DNA of 64,000 nucleotides from positions 62,001 through 126,000 of the forward strand of contig CAJPVJ010000002.1 of assembly GCA_905397405.1 (NCBI GenBank), written 5' to 3'. The translations under genes and the position numbers were made by a program. Source of the DNA: Oppiella nova (Eukaryota; Arthropoda; Arachnida; Sarcoptiformes; Oppiidae). The notes below the pieces were generated by a model. That model ran no database searches and was not told the DNA's origin. It worked only from the letters and a program-made list of their open reading frames with translations. Of this stretch, positions 46,418 to 54,402 are shown one piece after another. Position 1 is the first letter of the stretch; each line of letters opens with the position of its first letter.

Positions 46418-46942
46418 TTAAGAAAACTGATCCGCATTCATCAAAGAGTGTTGTAAATCTTCAGTGGCTTTACGCCCTTGCAGTTGTAAGGCAACAGCAT
46501 GTATTAAACCGGTCCAAGTCTCATTGGGTTCCCAAATTTGATGCATCAACTCTTGTGCGGTTGGCATATCAATATCCATATAATATTGGCGATATAAATA
46601 CATCAAACAACTCACCCGCATATTTTTTGCACAATGTACCCAAACAATTTTTTCCTGTACCAAATGCGCGATCAAATCTAACACAAATAAGCATTGATCA
46701 TCTGCTGGTGTATCCCAATGGATTGGAATTTGAATGTAGTTGAGCCCAAACTCAGCACAAATTTTATCTTCATGTTCAAGGTGTAAGCTGGCATCTGTAA
46801 ATGCCAGATTGATGATTGTATCTACGCCGTATTCTTTAATCTGTTTCAGTTGTTCAGCACTCGGCTGACCTGAAGTCAGTAAATGTTCGTGGACAAACTG
46901 GAAGTTTGCGATTTGACAGAGTTCTTGTTCAAGTTCGTTCAT
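46418..46942 (-). CDS. Tyrosine phosphatase-like protein
   Basis: A 174-residue protein of the dual-specificity phosphatase-like group (DUF442 relatives). The N-terminal part has HLLTSGQPSAEQLKQIKEYG and DTIINLAFTDAS, typical of that group. The expected active-site loop reads VHCAKNMRVSCLMYLY, where Cys and Arg are separated by four residues and not by five as in the classic HCx5R loop. I recall the same HCAxNMR form in other proteobacterial members, so it looks like a subgroup feature. Whether it is catalytically active is open. Start ATG at 46942 is taken since the upstream frame lies in the aroG terminator. Confidence 0.7.
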   Translation of the reverse strand: MNELEQELCQIANFQFVHEHLLTSGQPSAEQLKQIKEYGVDTIINLAFTDASLHLEHEDKICAEFGLNYIQIPIHWDTPADDQCLFVLDLIAHLVQEKIVWVHCAKNMRVSCLMYLYRQYYMDIDMPTAQELMHQIWEPNETWTGLIHAVALQLQGRKATEDLQHSLMNADQFS

Positions 46943-46980
46943 AGCATTCTTACAGAAAATGTTTAATAACATCATAAACA

Positions 46981-47009
46981 AAAACGCCATCTATGTAGAT
47001 GGCGTTTTT
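46981..47009 (-). terminator. Intrinsic terminator of aroG
   Basis: Long near-perfect palindrome AAAACGCCATCTA and TAGATGGCGTTTTT with A-run and T-run on either side, 8 bases after the aroG stop on the minus strand. Confidence 0.9.
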
Positions 47010-47016
47010 ATATTAA

Positions 47017-48108
47017 TTAACGATTTGGTAAAATTTCTTTTAAAGCTGCATCCATTTCCAGAAGCGCTTTTTCAGTGGTTTCCCAATCGATACAACCATC
47101 AGTCACGGATTTACCATATTCTAAATCAGCCAGATTTTCAGGAATATCTTGGCGTCCACCTTTGATATGGCTTTCAACCATAATGCCGACAATAGATTTA
47201 TTGCCATCTAAGATCTGTTCAGTGATATTTTTCAACACAAGCGGTTGTAAATACGGATCTTTATTTGAGTTGGCATGACTGGTATCAATCATGATTTTAT
47301 TGCTGACTTTGGCTTTTGCTAACGCATTTTCCGCTTCAGCAACAGAGCCCGCATCATAGTTCGGCTTACCATTACCACCACGTAATACAACGTGTGCATA
47401 AGGGTTACCGCTGGTACGAATCACTGAAACTTGGCCTTCGTTATTTAAACCCAAGAAACTATGACCATGTTTAACAGACTGCATGGCATTGGTTGCAACG
47501 GTTAAACCACCATCTGTACCGTTTTTAAAGCCTACAGGTGAAGAAAGACCAGAAGACATTTCACGATGCGTTTGGCTTTCCGTTGTACGTGCACCAATTG
47601 CAGACCATGAAATAAGATCTTGGTAATATTGTGGTGAGTTCGGGTCAAGCGCTTCAGTCGCACAAGGTAAGCCTTTATCGTTTAACTCAAGCAATAGTTT
47701 GCGACCTAAACGTAGACCTTTTTCAATATTAAAAGAATCATTCATATCTGGATCATTGATCAAACCTTTCCAACCAACGGTTGTACGAGGTTTTTCAAAA
47801 TAAACACGCATGATGATATATAAAGTATCTTTTACTTTTTCACTTAATACTTTTAAACGATTTGCATAATCATGTGCTGCAACAGGGTCATGAATAGAAC
47901 AAGGGCCAATCACAACAAATAGACGTTTATCTTTACCATCTAAAATATTACGAACAGTTTCCCGACCATGAAGTACAGTTTGGTAGGCATTTTCATTTAA
48001 TGGTAATTCAGCTTTAAGTTCCGCTGGGGTTACCAGCGTTTGAATGCTTTGGACATTCACGTCATCAATATCTGATTGAGTAATTGGATTTGAATTTAAT
48101 GTATTCAT
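47017..48108 (-). CDS. aroG: 3-deoxy-7-phosphoheptulonate synthase, class I
   Basis: DAHP synthase joins PEP and erythrose 4-phosphate, the first step of the shikimate pathway. 363 residues from the ATG at 48108 (a GTG three codons upstream is possible), with the type I-alpha AroF/G/H pattern: VVIGPCSIHDP, MRVYFEKPRTTVGWKGLINDP, EALDPNSPQYYQDLISWSAIGARTTESQTHREM, GFKNGTDG, LRGGNGKPNYD and the metal-site IDTSHANSNKDP. Feedback type (Phe, Tyr or Trp) cannot be settled here; the name aroG is used for the family. Transcribed alone with its own terminator. aroQ of the same pathway lies 12 kb further on. Confidence 0.93.
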   Translation of the reverse strand: MNTLNSNPITQSDIDDVNVQSIQTLVTPAELKAELPLNENAYQTVLHGRETVRNILDGKDKRLFVVIGPCSIHDPVAAHDYANRLKVLSEKVKDTLYIIMRVYFEKPRTTVGWKGLINDPDMNDSFNIEKGLRLGRKLLLELNDKGLPCATEALDPNSPQYYQDLISWSAIGARTTESQTHREMSSGLSSPVGFKNGTDGGLTVATNAMQSVKHGHSFLGLNNEGQVSVIRTSGNPYAHVVLRGGNGKPNYDAGSVAEAENALAKAKVSNKIMIDTSHANSNKDPYLQPLVLKNITEQILDGNKSIVGIMVESHIKGGRQDIPENLADLEYGKSVTDGCIDWETTEKALLEMDAALKEILPNR

Positions 48109-48251
48109 TGCCGTCACTGGGTATTAGAAACATACAGAAAGTATTTTTAGTGGTCAGAATATAACACGAATTGGCCGAAGTTTTGTCATAAATAAATCAT
48201 TAAAACTTTACGGTCAATTCATAATTATTAGTTATCAATAAAAGCTTAATT

Positions 48252-49130
48252 TTAAACCTGCGGTTGTTGGACGGATGGCGTCACCATTGCAGCCTGTGGT
48301 TTTTCTACAGGTTTGGATTTAACTGGGTTTAAGATAAAGTTAATACCCAAGGCAAATAGGGTGATCCCCAAAACCTTGCGAATCATTTTTTCTGGCATTT
48401 TAGAACTGATCAAGGTCCCCACCACAATTGCAGGAATTGAGCCCACCAGCAACCATCCAAGCAGATGAAAATCTACATTGCCAGATGTCATATGTGCAAA
48501 ACCAGCAACAGAGGTTAACAAAACAGCATGTACCACATCGGAACCGATGATACGAATCATCGGTAAATTGGGAAACATGAGGATCAGTGCCATGATACCA
48601 AATGCGCCAGCACCTACAGAAGAAAGGGTCACGAATACGCCTAGTACAATCCCCATAATCACAACATAAGTGCGTTTGCCTTCAATGTTGAAATTATTGG
48701 CCTCATGAAAATCTTGTTTTTCTGCACGAAATTTGGCAAAGAATTTTTCAATTCTAGAACGGAACACGATAGACAAGCCTGTTATGGTCAGCATAAAGCC
48801 TAACACCATGGTTAAAATGGCTTTGTAGTGTGTTGAACTGCTGAGGTAATTGTCTAAAACCCAATGGGTGATAAATGAAGCAGGGACACTGCCCAAGGCT
48901 AACCAGAGAACAATCGGCCAAACGATATTCAGTTTTTTAGCATGAACCATCGAGCCACAAAACTTAGAAATAGCCGCATAGAGTAGGTCTGTTCCGATTG
49001 CGATGTGGGGTTCTATTCGAAATAAACTAATCAGGATGGGGGTCATAAGTGAACCACCGCCTACACCAGTAATACCTACACAGAAGCCGACTAAAACGCC
49101 AGCTAGAATAAACTCAACAGGACCAAACAT
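48252..49130 (-). CDS. TauE/SafE family membrane transporter
   Basis: A 292-residue inner-membrane protein of the TauE/SafE (DUF81) family, reported for export of sulfite, sulfoacetate or similar anions. Eight membrane helices are predicted. The family repeats are visible: GVLVGFCVGITGVGGGSLMTPIL (15-37) and VLGVFVTLSSVGAGAFGIMALIL in the second half, each with a Gly-rich loop. The C-terminal tail (KSKPVEKPQAAMVTPSVQQPQV) is cytosolic or periplasmic and disordered. No regulatory or metabolic neighbour tells the substrate. Starts with ATG after a GGTCC stretch without a strong ribosome-binding site. Confidence 0.87.
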   Translation of the reverse strand: MFGPVEFILAGVLVGFCVGITGVGGGSLMTPILISLFRIEPHIAIGTDLLYAAISKFCGSMVHAKKLNIVWPIVLWLALGSVPASFITHWVLDNYLSSSTHYKAILTMVLGFMLTITGLSIVFRSRIEKFFAKFRAEKQDFHEANNFNIEGKRTYVVIMGIVLGVFVTLSSVGAGAFGIMALILMFPNLPMIRIIGSDVVHAVLLTSVAGFAHMTSGNVDFHLLGWLLVGSIPAIVVGTLISSKMPEKMIRKVLGITLFALGINFILNPVKSKPVEKPQAAMVTPSVQQPQV

Positions 49131-49214
49131 GACTTATATTGCCAGATATCAAAAAACAGGCATATCTTATGACTTTTTTGTATAAGTGGTTGTCTTGATT
49201 GTTGATTTGCTTAT

Positions 49215-49248
49215 GCAAAAAAATGCTAAAGTCTTTTAACTTTAGCAT
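49215..49248 (-). terminator. Terminator upstream of the TauE gene
   Basis: Perfect 9-base stem ATGCTAAAG and CTTTAGCAT with an 8-base loop; on the minus strand TTTTTTTGC follows. It would stop transcripts of the DUF4198 gene 240 bases after its stop codon, before the TauE gene. Confidence 0.75.
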
Positions 49249-49337
49249 AATGCAGGTTTTTATATCTATCTAATTGATTATTATTCTAAATTTTGATTCG
49301 GTTATCTTTGATGGATTGAAAAATGATCATTTGAATT

Positions 49338-49394
49338 GAATCATATTTGTATTGAAAGTTCCTTCTCCCTCTGGGAGAAGGCTAGGATGAGGGT
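49338..49394. repeat. CCTTCTCCC hairpin repeat
   Basis: GAATCATATTTGTATTGAAAG followed by a perfect hairpin CCTTCTCCC-TCT-GGGAGAAGG (49361-49381) and CTAGGATGAGGGT. The second part resembles a GGGAGAAGG...GGATGAGGG motif that I recall in REP-like intergenic repeats across many Proteobacteria. A partial copy lies at 43125. Confidence 0.65.
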
Positions 49395-49487
49395 GCTTTT
49401 ATGTTGATTTATGCTTTTAAAAAGACTTGTGAAAGAAAGCTAATAAATATGCTAATTATTAAATAAAAATTAATATGCTCATAGAAT

Positions 49488-50384
49488 TTATTCAGCAACC
49501 TCAACGGTTAGACCATAAGTAAAAATTTCACTTTCTGGCTTTTTGCTATTGTCAGGATTAGCCTCTGGATAAGAAGTCGTAATCAAATAAATTCCAGGTT
49601 TTTCAAATTTAACTTCCACTTCACCTTTTGCATTGGTTTTTACATGTGGTTGTTCACGTTGTGCACTGGTTTCATAACTACTGGCGCCTTTAAACACATC
49701 AACTTCAAGGTTTGGTACAGCTTTGCCATTGAGTAAAATCTGCGCTTTTAATGATTCACCAGCAAACAATTCATTTGGATGGGTTAAAAACTTAACTTCA
49801 AATCCTTTATTGCTGACTGCTGGAACAGGGCTTGGTTTGCCTTTGGTGACAAAGCTTTCAGCAATAATATTGTTTTTAACCTCTAAGGTTTGTGCATTTG
49901 CAGGGACTTGGTCTGCTGAAACTGAACGTGGCGGTTGTGGTGGTGTTACTGGTTTTTTTTCAGCATCGGCTTTTTGTTGTTCAGATTTAGGCGCTTGAGC
50001 ATTTGCATTTTGCGGACGTACAGGGCGGATACGTAACCAACGACCATCTATAAGGGCGTATTTACTACTATTCCCTAAAGCATTATCTGTACGGATACAG
50101 TAAGTCCCTTCACTTGGAAGATCAAACTCAGCAACATTAAAGCGTTTTAATTCGGCAGCAGGATTTATTTTTATTTGCTGACCTTTAGGATCTGTAAGGA
50201 GATAGCTGGTTTTAAAGTTAATGCTGGGAACAAAAAACTTTTCTAAGGTTAGTGAACTCTGGAAGCTTATATTTTGTGATGCGCTGGTATCAAAAACTTC
50301 AGGGAGAATAAAAGGGCTGATGGTATGCGCAGAACCAACAGCGGGTAATGCAGATAGCAAGGCAATTTTGAGCCATTGATTCAT
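49488..50384 (-). CDS. DUF4198-type periplasmic protein
   Basis: A 298-residue exported protein. The signal peptide (ALLSALPAVGSA) probably ends before His20, so the mature protein would begin with His (HTISPFILPEVFD). DUF4198 proteins often begin this way and are linked with metal uptake (NikM-like, iron). The first half is beta-rich up to about 115; a Gln/Lys/Pro-rich linker (130-165) follows; the second half has a carboxypeptidase-regulatory-like or NikM-like beta domain (GKAVPNLEVDVFKGASSY, TNAKGEVEVKFEKPGIYLITTSYPE). It is divergent from the ApbE-DUF2271 gene across a Fur box, so iron repression is expected for both sides. Confidence 0.78.
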   Translation of the reverse strand: MNQWLKIALLSALPAVGSAHTISPFILPEVFDTSASQNISFQSSLTLEKFFVPSINFKTSYLLTDPKGQQIKINPAAELKRFNVAEFDLPSEGTYCIRTDNALGNSSKYALIDGRWLRIRPVRPQNANAQAPKSEQQKADAEKKPVTPPQPPRSVSADQVPANAQTLEVKNNIIAESFVTKGKPSPVPAVSNKGFEVKFLTHPNELFAGESLKAQILLNGKAVPNLEVDVFKGASSYETSAQREQPHVKTNAKGEVEVKFEKPGIYLITTSYPEANPDNSKKPESEIFTYGLTVEVAE

Positions 50385-50432
50385 TTCAAGCGTCCTGTAA
50401 ACTTAAGTTAAAATATTTTACATAATGTACTT

Positions 50433-50451
50433 GATAACAAGTATCATTATC
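50433..50451. promoter_or_regulatory. Fur box between divergent iron genes
   Basis: GATAACAAGTATCATTATC agrees with the 19-base Fur consensus at 15 positions. It lies 48 bases upstream of the DUF4198 start and 34 bases upstream of the ApbE-DUF2271 start, suited to control both promoters. Confidence 0.75.
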
Positions 50452-50485
50452 AATATTATTTTAACAAAATTCAGAGACTATCCGT

Positions 50486-52042
50486 ATGTCCTCATCAAGC
50501 AGACGTTCACCCTCAACTCGTGCTGTATTTCGTCTTTCGCCTCTGGTCATGGCATTAGCACTGATATCTCCACTACATAGTTATGCAGAAACAATGCAGG
50601 TTTCTGCTGCAAGCAATAATAATATTGAATTGGAAAGTCATCACTTCCATCGTGATCATGTTTTAGGTACATCTTTAGATGTGGTGATTACTGGAACTTC
50701 GCAACAAGATGCTGCGCGTGCAACAGCTGCAATCGAAAAAGAAATTTCTGATTTGAATCGAGTGTTATCAACTTGGCAAAATGACAGTGAAATTTCACAA
50801 CTTAACCAACAAAAACAGCTCACAGCATCTTCGGATTTGTATCAGGTGATTGCTGCATGTGAAGCTTGGCGTGGTAAAACCTGTGGTGCATTTGATGCAC
50901 GTTTAGGCAATTTGATCGCAATGTGGCAACAGGCCAATGGGGTGCTTGAAATTGATCAAAGTACACGTGATCAATTGCTTTCGCAGTTGCAAGACAACAG
51001 TGTTCGTTTGGATGAAAAAACAAAAAGTGTGAAAATGGATAGCTCAGTTACTTTTGCACCAGATGGCTATGCAAAAGGCTATATTATTGATCGAGCTTTA
51101 ATTGCAGCACGTCAAGCGGTCCCTAATTTAAAAGGTATTTTACTGGATATCGGTGGTGACATGCGCGTTTGGGGAACCTCACCCAATCAAGCGGGTTGGA
51201 ATGTTGGTGTACAAGATGCCTTTAATCACTATGACAATCTAGCACCAAGCCAAGTTTTAAACTTAAAAGACCAAGCGGTCGCATTCAGTGGTCAGGGTTA
51301 TCGTAGTTTGGCTGGTCAATCTCATCTTTTAGATCCATATTCAGGTTTGCCAATCCAACATGTTGAACAATGTGTAGTTGTTGGAAAATGTGCTGCGGAT
51401 GCAGATGCTTTAGCAACAGCCTTGACTGTGATGAAGCCAGCAGAAGGCATGCAACTGATCGAATCTTTGCTCGGTTATGAAGCTCAACTGACACTTTCAA
51501 CGGGTGAAACGTATCAAAGCACAGGTTGGAATGCGTTGGTTCAACTTCCACAGCAAGCAGATTTTCATAATGTTGCAGCAAATGCTTCAGCAAAATGGCC
51601 CGCAGGTTATCAAGCGGTGATCGATTTGGTTATTCCCAAATTGGTTGTGGAAAATTATCGCGCACCTTATATTTCGATCTGGGTGACCGACAGTGATAAA
51701 AAATTAGTGCGGACACTTGCAGCTTGGGGCAAAGACCCGAAATGGATTAATTCAAACTATGTATGGTGGCGCCGTTATGGCCGTCAAATAACGAACTTGG
51801 ATGCAGTTGCTAAACCGTCACGCCAACCGGGTAATTATAAACTGGCTTGGGATGGTAAAGATGACAATGGTAAAACTGTAGATGCAGGGCAGTATCAAAT
51901 ACATGTTGAAGCTTCACGTGAGCATGGTGATCATTCTTATCAAACTTTTAACTTGGACGTAAAAGCAAAAGCTTCCTCTCAAAATTTACCTGCACAAAAG
52001 GAAATCGGTGTCGTCAAACTGAATTTCCAGAAAGTGAATTAA
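50486..52042 (+). CDS. FAD:protein FMN transferase fused to DUF2271
   Basis: A 518-residue exported two-domain protein. A signal sequence covers about 1-35 (LSPLVMALALISPLHSYA). The ApbE domain (about 50-360) transfers FMN from FAD to a Ser or Thr of target proteins in the periplasm; motifs include FAPDGYAKGYIIDRAL, LDIGGDMRVWG and HLLDPYSGLP with the DP-x-[ST]G site. The C-terminal domain (about 370-515) is DUF2271, with WVTDSDKKLVRTLAAWG and ACGQY-like DAGQYQIHVEASREHGDHSYQ, a FlgD-like beta fold. ApbE and DUF2271 are usually neighbours in iron-linked redox loci; here they are fused. First gene of a Fur-box operon with the PepSY and reductase genes. Confidence 0.88.
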   Translation: MSSSSRRSPSTRAVFRLSPLVMALALISPLHSYAETMQVSAASNNNIELESHHFHRDHVLGTSLDVVITGTSQQDAARATAAIEKEISDLNRVLSTWQNDSEISQLNQQKQLTASSDLYQVIAACEAWRGKTCGAFDARLGNLIAMWQQANGVLEIDQSTRDQLLSQLQDNSVRLDEKTKSVKMDSSVTFAPDGYAKGYIIDRALIAARQAVPNLKGILLDIGGDMRVWGTSPNQAGWNVGVQDAFNHYDNLAPSQVLNLKDQAVAFSGQGYRSLAGQSHLLDPYSGLPIQHVEQCVVVGKCAADADALATALTVMKPAEGMQLIESLLGYEAQLTLSTGETYQSTGWNALVQLPQQADFHNVAANASAKWPAGYQAVIDLVIPKLVVENYRAPYISIWVTDSDKKLVRTLAAWGKDPKWINSNYVWWRRYGRQITNLDAVAKPSRQPGNYKLAWDGKDDNGKTVDAGQYQIHVEASREHGDHSYQTFNLDVKAKASSQNLPAQKEIGVVKLNFQKVN

Positions 52043-52102
52043 TTTGCTGACTATGCCTGTTCGGATAAGCGTTTTGATAAAAGTTTTGATGAGAGTTTAA
52101 TT

Positions 52103-52693
52103 GTGTATCAACGTCGAGATTTTTACCGCCATGCACGTTATGTGCATGGCTGGTTATCAGCTTTTGCCTTTATTGTCTTAATCTTTTTTGCTGTTACGGG
52201 ATTAATTTTAAACCACCCTGAATGGTTTACCCCTGCAACAGATGAAAATACTGAAACGATTACTTTACCTGAAAATGTCCTGACTCAAATTAAAGACCAA
52301 GAGAATCCAAGCACTCAAATCGTAGATTATCTACGACAACATCATGCAGTCATTGGTCGTTATAAGAGTGGTGAAGTCATGGACAATGAAGTCATGATTC
52401 ATTTGGCAAGCCCAGCAGGTTCAACAGATATTTGGGTCACTTTAGATAATGGTCAAGCTGAAATTACACTTAAACCAGCCTCTACCGTTTCATTGATCAG
52501 TGATTTGCACCGTGGAAAAAATGCGGGTAAAGCATGGACTTGGCTGATTGATATCAGTGCAATCATCATTACGATCTTATCATTGGCAGGCTATATCCTA
52601 TTTTTAAGTATTAAGACTCGCTTAAAAACACATCTTTTCTTGACGGTATTTAGCTTAGGGCTATTGATGCTTCTGGTTTGGACAGTGGTATAA
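52103..52693 (+). CDS. PepSY-associated membrane protein
   Basis: A 196-residue inner-membrane protein with PepSY_TM features: the first helix starts with FYRHARYVHGWLSAFAF (His10 and His15) and ends in VTGLILNHPEWF. A periplasmic domain (40-135) follows, then SDLHRGKNAGKAWTWLIDI leading into helix two and a third C-terminal helix. The membrane-border His could bind haem, as proposed for siderophore reductases. It begins with GTG or TTG-type context at 52103 (GTG reads as Met) 60 bases after the ApbE-DUF2271 gene. The next gene, a diflavin reductase, starts 12 bases later, so the two should act together. Confidence 0.8.
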   Translation: MYQRRDFYRHARYVHGWLSAFAFIVLIFFAVTGLILNHPEWFTPATDENTETITLPENVLTQIKDQENPSTQIVDYLRQHHAVIGRYKSGEVMDNEVMIHLASPAGSTDIWVTLDNGQAEITLKPASTVSLISDLHRGKNAGKAWTWLIDISAIIITILSLAGYILFLSIKTRLKTHLFLTVFSLGLLMLLVWTVV

Positions 52694-52705
52694 AAGGTTA
52701 TAACA

Positions 52706-54196
52706 ATGACACATGCTGTACTGACTGTACTTATATTTTTAGCAATCTTGTTTATATTTCATGGCATTTTTCTGTTGCTTTTATTGAGACCTCAATCAAA
52801 ACGCAATTTAGCTCAAAATGCAGATGAATATTTGATTGTATATGCAAGTCAGTCAGGGCAGACAGAAAGTTTTGCTTTGCAAACAGCCCAGCAATTGTCT
52901 GCTTCAGGTTATTTTGTTCAGTGCTTGAGTATTGAACAGGTCAATGCTGCTTTATTTAAACGTAGCTTAAAGATTCTATGGATCGTTAGTACTTATGGCG
53001 AGGGTGACGCACCAGATTCAGCACGTCAGTTTGTTAAAAACGTAATGACAAAGTCATTTGATTTAAATGACATTGAGTATGCTGTGTTGGCTTTTGGTGA
53101 TTCGCATTATGCAAATTTCTGTAATTTTGGTAAACAGTTGGATTTATGGTTAACTGAAAATCATGCACAAGCTTTATTTCCTATGATTTGTGTTGATCAA
53201 CTTAATCCTACAGGTCTGACGGAATGGCAAACTCAACTTAACCTAGTTTTGCCGCAATATTCAGCTCAACCTGTTCAATTGACACAACATCCATTTCATT
53301 CTGTGGTGTTATCTGAACGCCATTTGTTAAATCAAGGCAGTTTAGGGCATCCAATGTATCATCTTGTGTTTACCCAAGTTGAAGCATTATGCTGGAAATC
53401 TGGTGATATTCTTGAAATTCAATGTGCCAATACAGATTCACAAATCAAGGCATTTTTAGATCATTTTAATCTTCAAAACTCCAGTGTGTTTCAGGCTAAT
53501 CATCCAATAGAATTATTGCGGTTTAAGAATTTACGTTCATTTGATGCCATGCAACATTCAACGGCATTTGAGCAATGGTTGGCACAGGTAGAAGACTTAC
53601 CGATTCGTGAATATTCGATTGCCAGTATTACATCGCAAAATCAGATTGAGTTGGTGGTCAGACGAGAAGTTCATCAAACAGGTTTAGGGCTGGGTTCAGG
53701 CTATCTTACCCATGCGCTGGCTTTAGGTGAGCAAATTTCTTGTCGAGTTCGTTCAAATCCTGCATTTTATCTGGTTCAAAATGATCAGCCTATTATTCTG
53801 ATTGGAAATGGTTCTGGGATTGCAGGCTTGATGTCACATATTCGACAACGCGCAGAATGGTCTTTTCAGCAAAACTGGTTAATTTATGGCGAACGTCAGT
53901 ACCAAATTGACCTTGGCTTTGCAGATCAATTGAATCTATGGCAACAACAGTCTGTACTGCCGCAAATTGATTATGCTTTTTCACGTGATACAGATAATCA
54001 GAAATATGTACAAGATTGTGTATTGGAGAAATCAGCGCAACTTAAACAATGGATTGAGCAAGGTGCATCAATTTACATTTGTGGTAGTTTAAAAGGGATG
54101 GCACAAGGGGTTGAAACAGTATTAATCGATATTTTAGGTGAAGATCAGTTTGAGCAGTTGATTGAACAAAAACGTTACTTACGTGATGTATATTAA
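52706..54196 (+). CDS. Membrane-anchored diflavin reductase
   Basis: A 496-residue protein combining flavodoxin and ferredoxin-NADP reductase domains, like sulfite reductase flavoprotein or cytochrome P450 reductase. One N-terminal membrane helix (5-28) anchors it to the inner membrane with the catalytic part in the cytosol. Flavodoxin domain: FMN loop SQSGQTE (48-54) and STYGEGDAPDS (about 94-104). FAD domain: REYSIAS near 300. NAD(P)H domain: LIGNGSGIAGLMSHIRQRA and ICGSLKGMAQGVE near the C-terminus; the aromatic last residue is Y. It is the third gene of the Fur-box operon and the likely electron donor for the PepSY partner. This is inferred from gene order. Confidence 0.87.
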   Translation: MTHAVLTVLIFLAILFIFHGIFLLLLLRPQSKRNLAQNADEYLIVYASQSGQTESFALQTAQQLSASGYFVQCLSIEQVNAALFKRSLKILWIVSTYGEGDAPDSARQFVKNVMTKSFDLNDIEYAVLAFGDSHYANFCNFGKQLDLWLTENHAQALFPMICVDQLNPTGLTEWQTQLNLVLPQYSAQPVQLTQHPFHSVVLSERHLLNQGSLGHPMYHLVFTQVEALCWKSGDILEIQCANTDSQIKAFLDHFNLQNSSVFQANHPIELLRFKNLRSFDAMQHSTAFEQWLAQVEDLPIREYSIASITSQNQIELVVRREVHQTGLGLGSGYLTHALALGEQISCRVRSNPAFYLVQNDQPIILIGNGSGIAGLMSHIRQRAEWSFQQNWLIYGERQYQIDLGFADQLNLWQQQSVLPQIDYAFSRDTDNQKYVQDCVLEKSAQLKQWIEQGASIYICGSLKGMAQGVETVLIDILGEDQFEQLIEQKRYLRDVY

Positions 54197-54402
54197 TTAC
54201 GTGATGTTTCTCATTTCTATATAGATGATTAAAGTAGCGAATTAAGAATAGTCTTACGAAAGCAAACTTTATAACTTATGGAAATTATACTCTTCTATAG
54301 AAATGAATATGTATGATTGAAAAGCTTGCAATGCCACGCTATTCTCAAAAAATATTCACACCAGTACCAGATGTCTAATGTGAATATTCATGCAGATAAA
54401 AT
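54197..54402. other. Intergenic gap between convergent genes
   Basis: Holds an 18-base segment (54320-54337) identical to the distal end of the multi-hairpin repeat at 5570-5790 but in opposite orientation. No convincing terminator was found for either flanking gene. Confidence 0.4.
54320..54337. repeat. Short inverse copy of the 5766-5783 repeat end
   Basis: AAAAGCTTGCAATGCCAC is the exact reverse complement of 5766-5783. It is too short to be a full element, so it may be what is left after excision or decay. Confidence 0.6.

Larger units (their letters stand above)
49131..49487. other. Intergenic region with terminator and repeat
   Basis: Contains a hairpin terminator (49215-49248) and a hairpin repeat (49338-49394). 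The TauE promoter must be to the left of 49215. The rest is AT-rich with no open frame. Confidence 0.45.

Noticed and set aside
46393-46743. Plus-strand frame opposite the phosphatase-like gene
   Set aside because: Shadow of the minus-strand gene, no domain and no ribosome-binding site.
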